NCBI GenBank assembly: GCA_023634235.1
Contig: JAMKCF010000011.1
Location: forward strand, 4,482,001 to 4,546,000
Origin: Pisaster brevispinus
Taxonomy: Eukaryota > Echinodermata > Asteroidea > Forcipulatida > Asteriidae
Reading direction: 5' to 3'
Length of the DNA: 64,000 nucleotides
Shown: positions 63,985 through 64,000 of the stretch, piece after piece
Layout of the letters: every line of letters starts with the position of its first letter
Position numbering within the stretch: position 1 is the first letter of the stretch
Notes under the pieces: model-generated
What the model was told of the DNA's origin: nothing
Seen by the model: the letters and a program-made list of their open reading frames with translations, nothing else
Databases searched by the model: none
Made by a program: the position numbers and the translations under genes

Positions 63985-64000
63985 ACTTAAAGCAATACAT

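Overview
The window is animal nuclear DNA. It has long introns, GT-AG splice sites, many fold-back and inverted-repeat transposon relics, tRNA-like SINE pieces and microsatellites. The gene content (an invertebrate-type single PIAS, KATNAL2 and CATSPER2) and the style of the dispersed fold-back repeats suggest a deuterostome invertebrate, most likely an echinoderm and perhaps a sea star. The species call rests on general impression and is weak. The gene calls rest on exon-by-exon translation with matching splice phases.

Layout. (1) 1-1938: upstream DNA with a long near-perfect GC-rich palindrome (1253-1349) and no gene I can support. (2) 1939-9496, + strand: CATSPER2, the sperm calcium channel pore subunit, in 13 exons (about 528 aa once one frame break in exon 8 is bridged). 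Its second intron has the hallmarks of a minor-spliceosome (U12) intron. (3) 9497-13498: 4 kb tail-to-tail spacer full of small inverted-repeat elements. (4) 13499-25605, - strand: KATNAL2, katanin-like AAA ATPase, 13 exons, 560 aa. Intron 10 holds fourteen complete 59-bp tandem repeats, each carrying a copy of the end of the neighbouring exon. (5) 25606-25939: a 334-bp shared promoter between KATNAL2 and PIAS, with an NRF1-like site. (6) 25940-59811, + strand: PIAS, SUMO E3 ligase, 12 exons, 674 aa. Its stop is followed by 53 further open in-frame codons, and a long 3' UTR runs to an AATAAA at the window edge. (7) Inside PIAS intron 4, on the - strand, two phase-matched exons (49760-49895 and 45922-46244) look like the 3' end of an unrecognised nested gene.

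CATSPER2 (flagellar Ca2+ entry) and KATNAL2 (microtubule severing in cilia and spermatids in vertebrates) are both sperm/cilium genes and sit tail to tail. KATNAL2 and PIAS are head to head, and human KATNAL2 and PIAS2 are also divergent neighbours at 18q21.1, so this pair appears to be an ancient shared-promoter arrangement.

The introns carry several repeat families: a piggyBac-like TTAA element in two opposite-facing copies, a pogo/Tigger-like 769-bp element with TA duplications, a family with TAGACCCCCTTGCA termini, a 'gctctatgaaattggg' fold-back family, a family marked by 'accaaactgaggctgg', and tRNA-type SINE heads.
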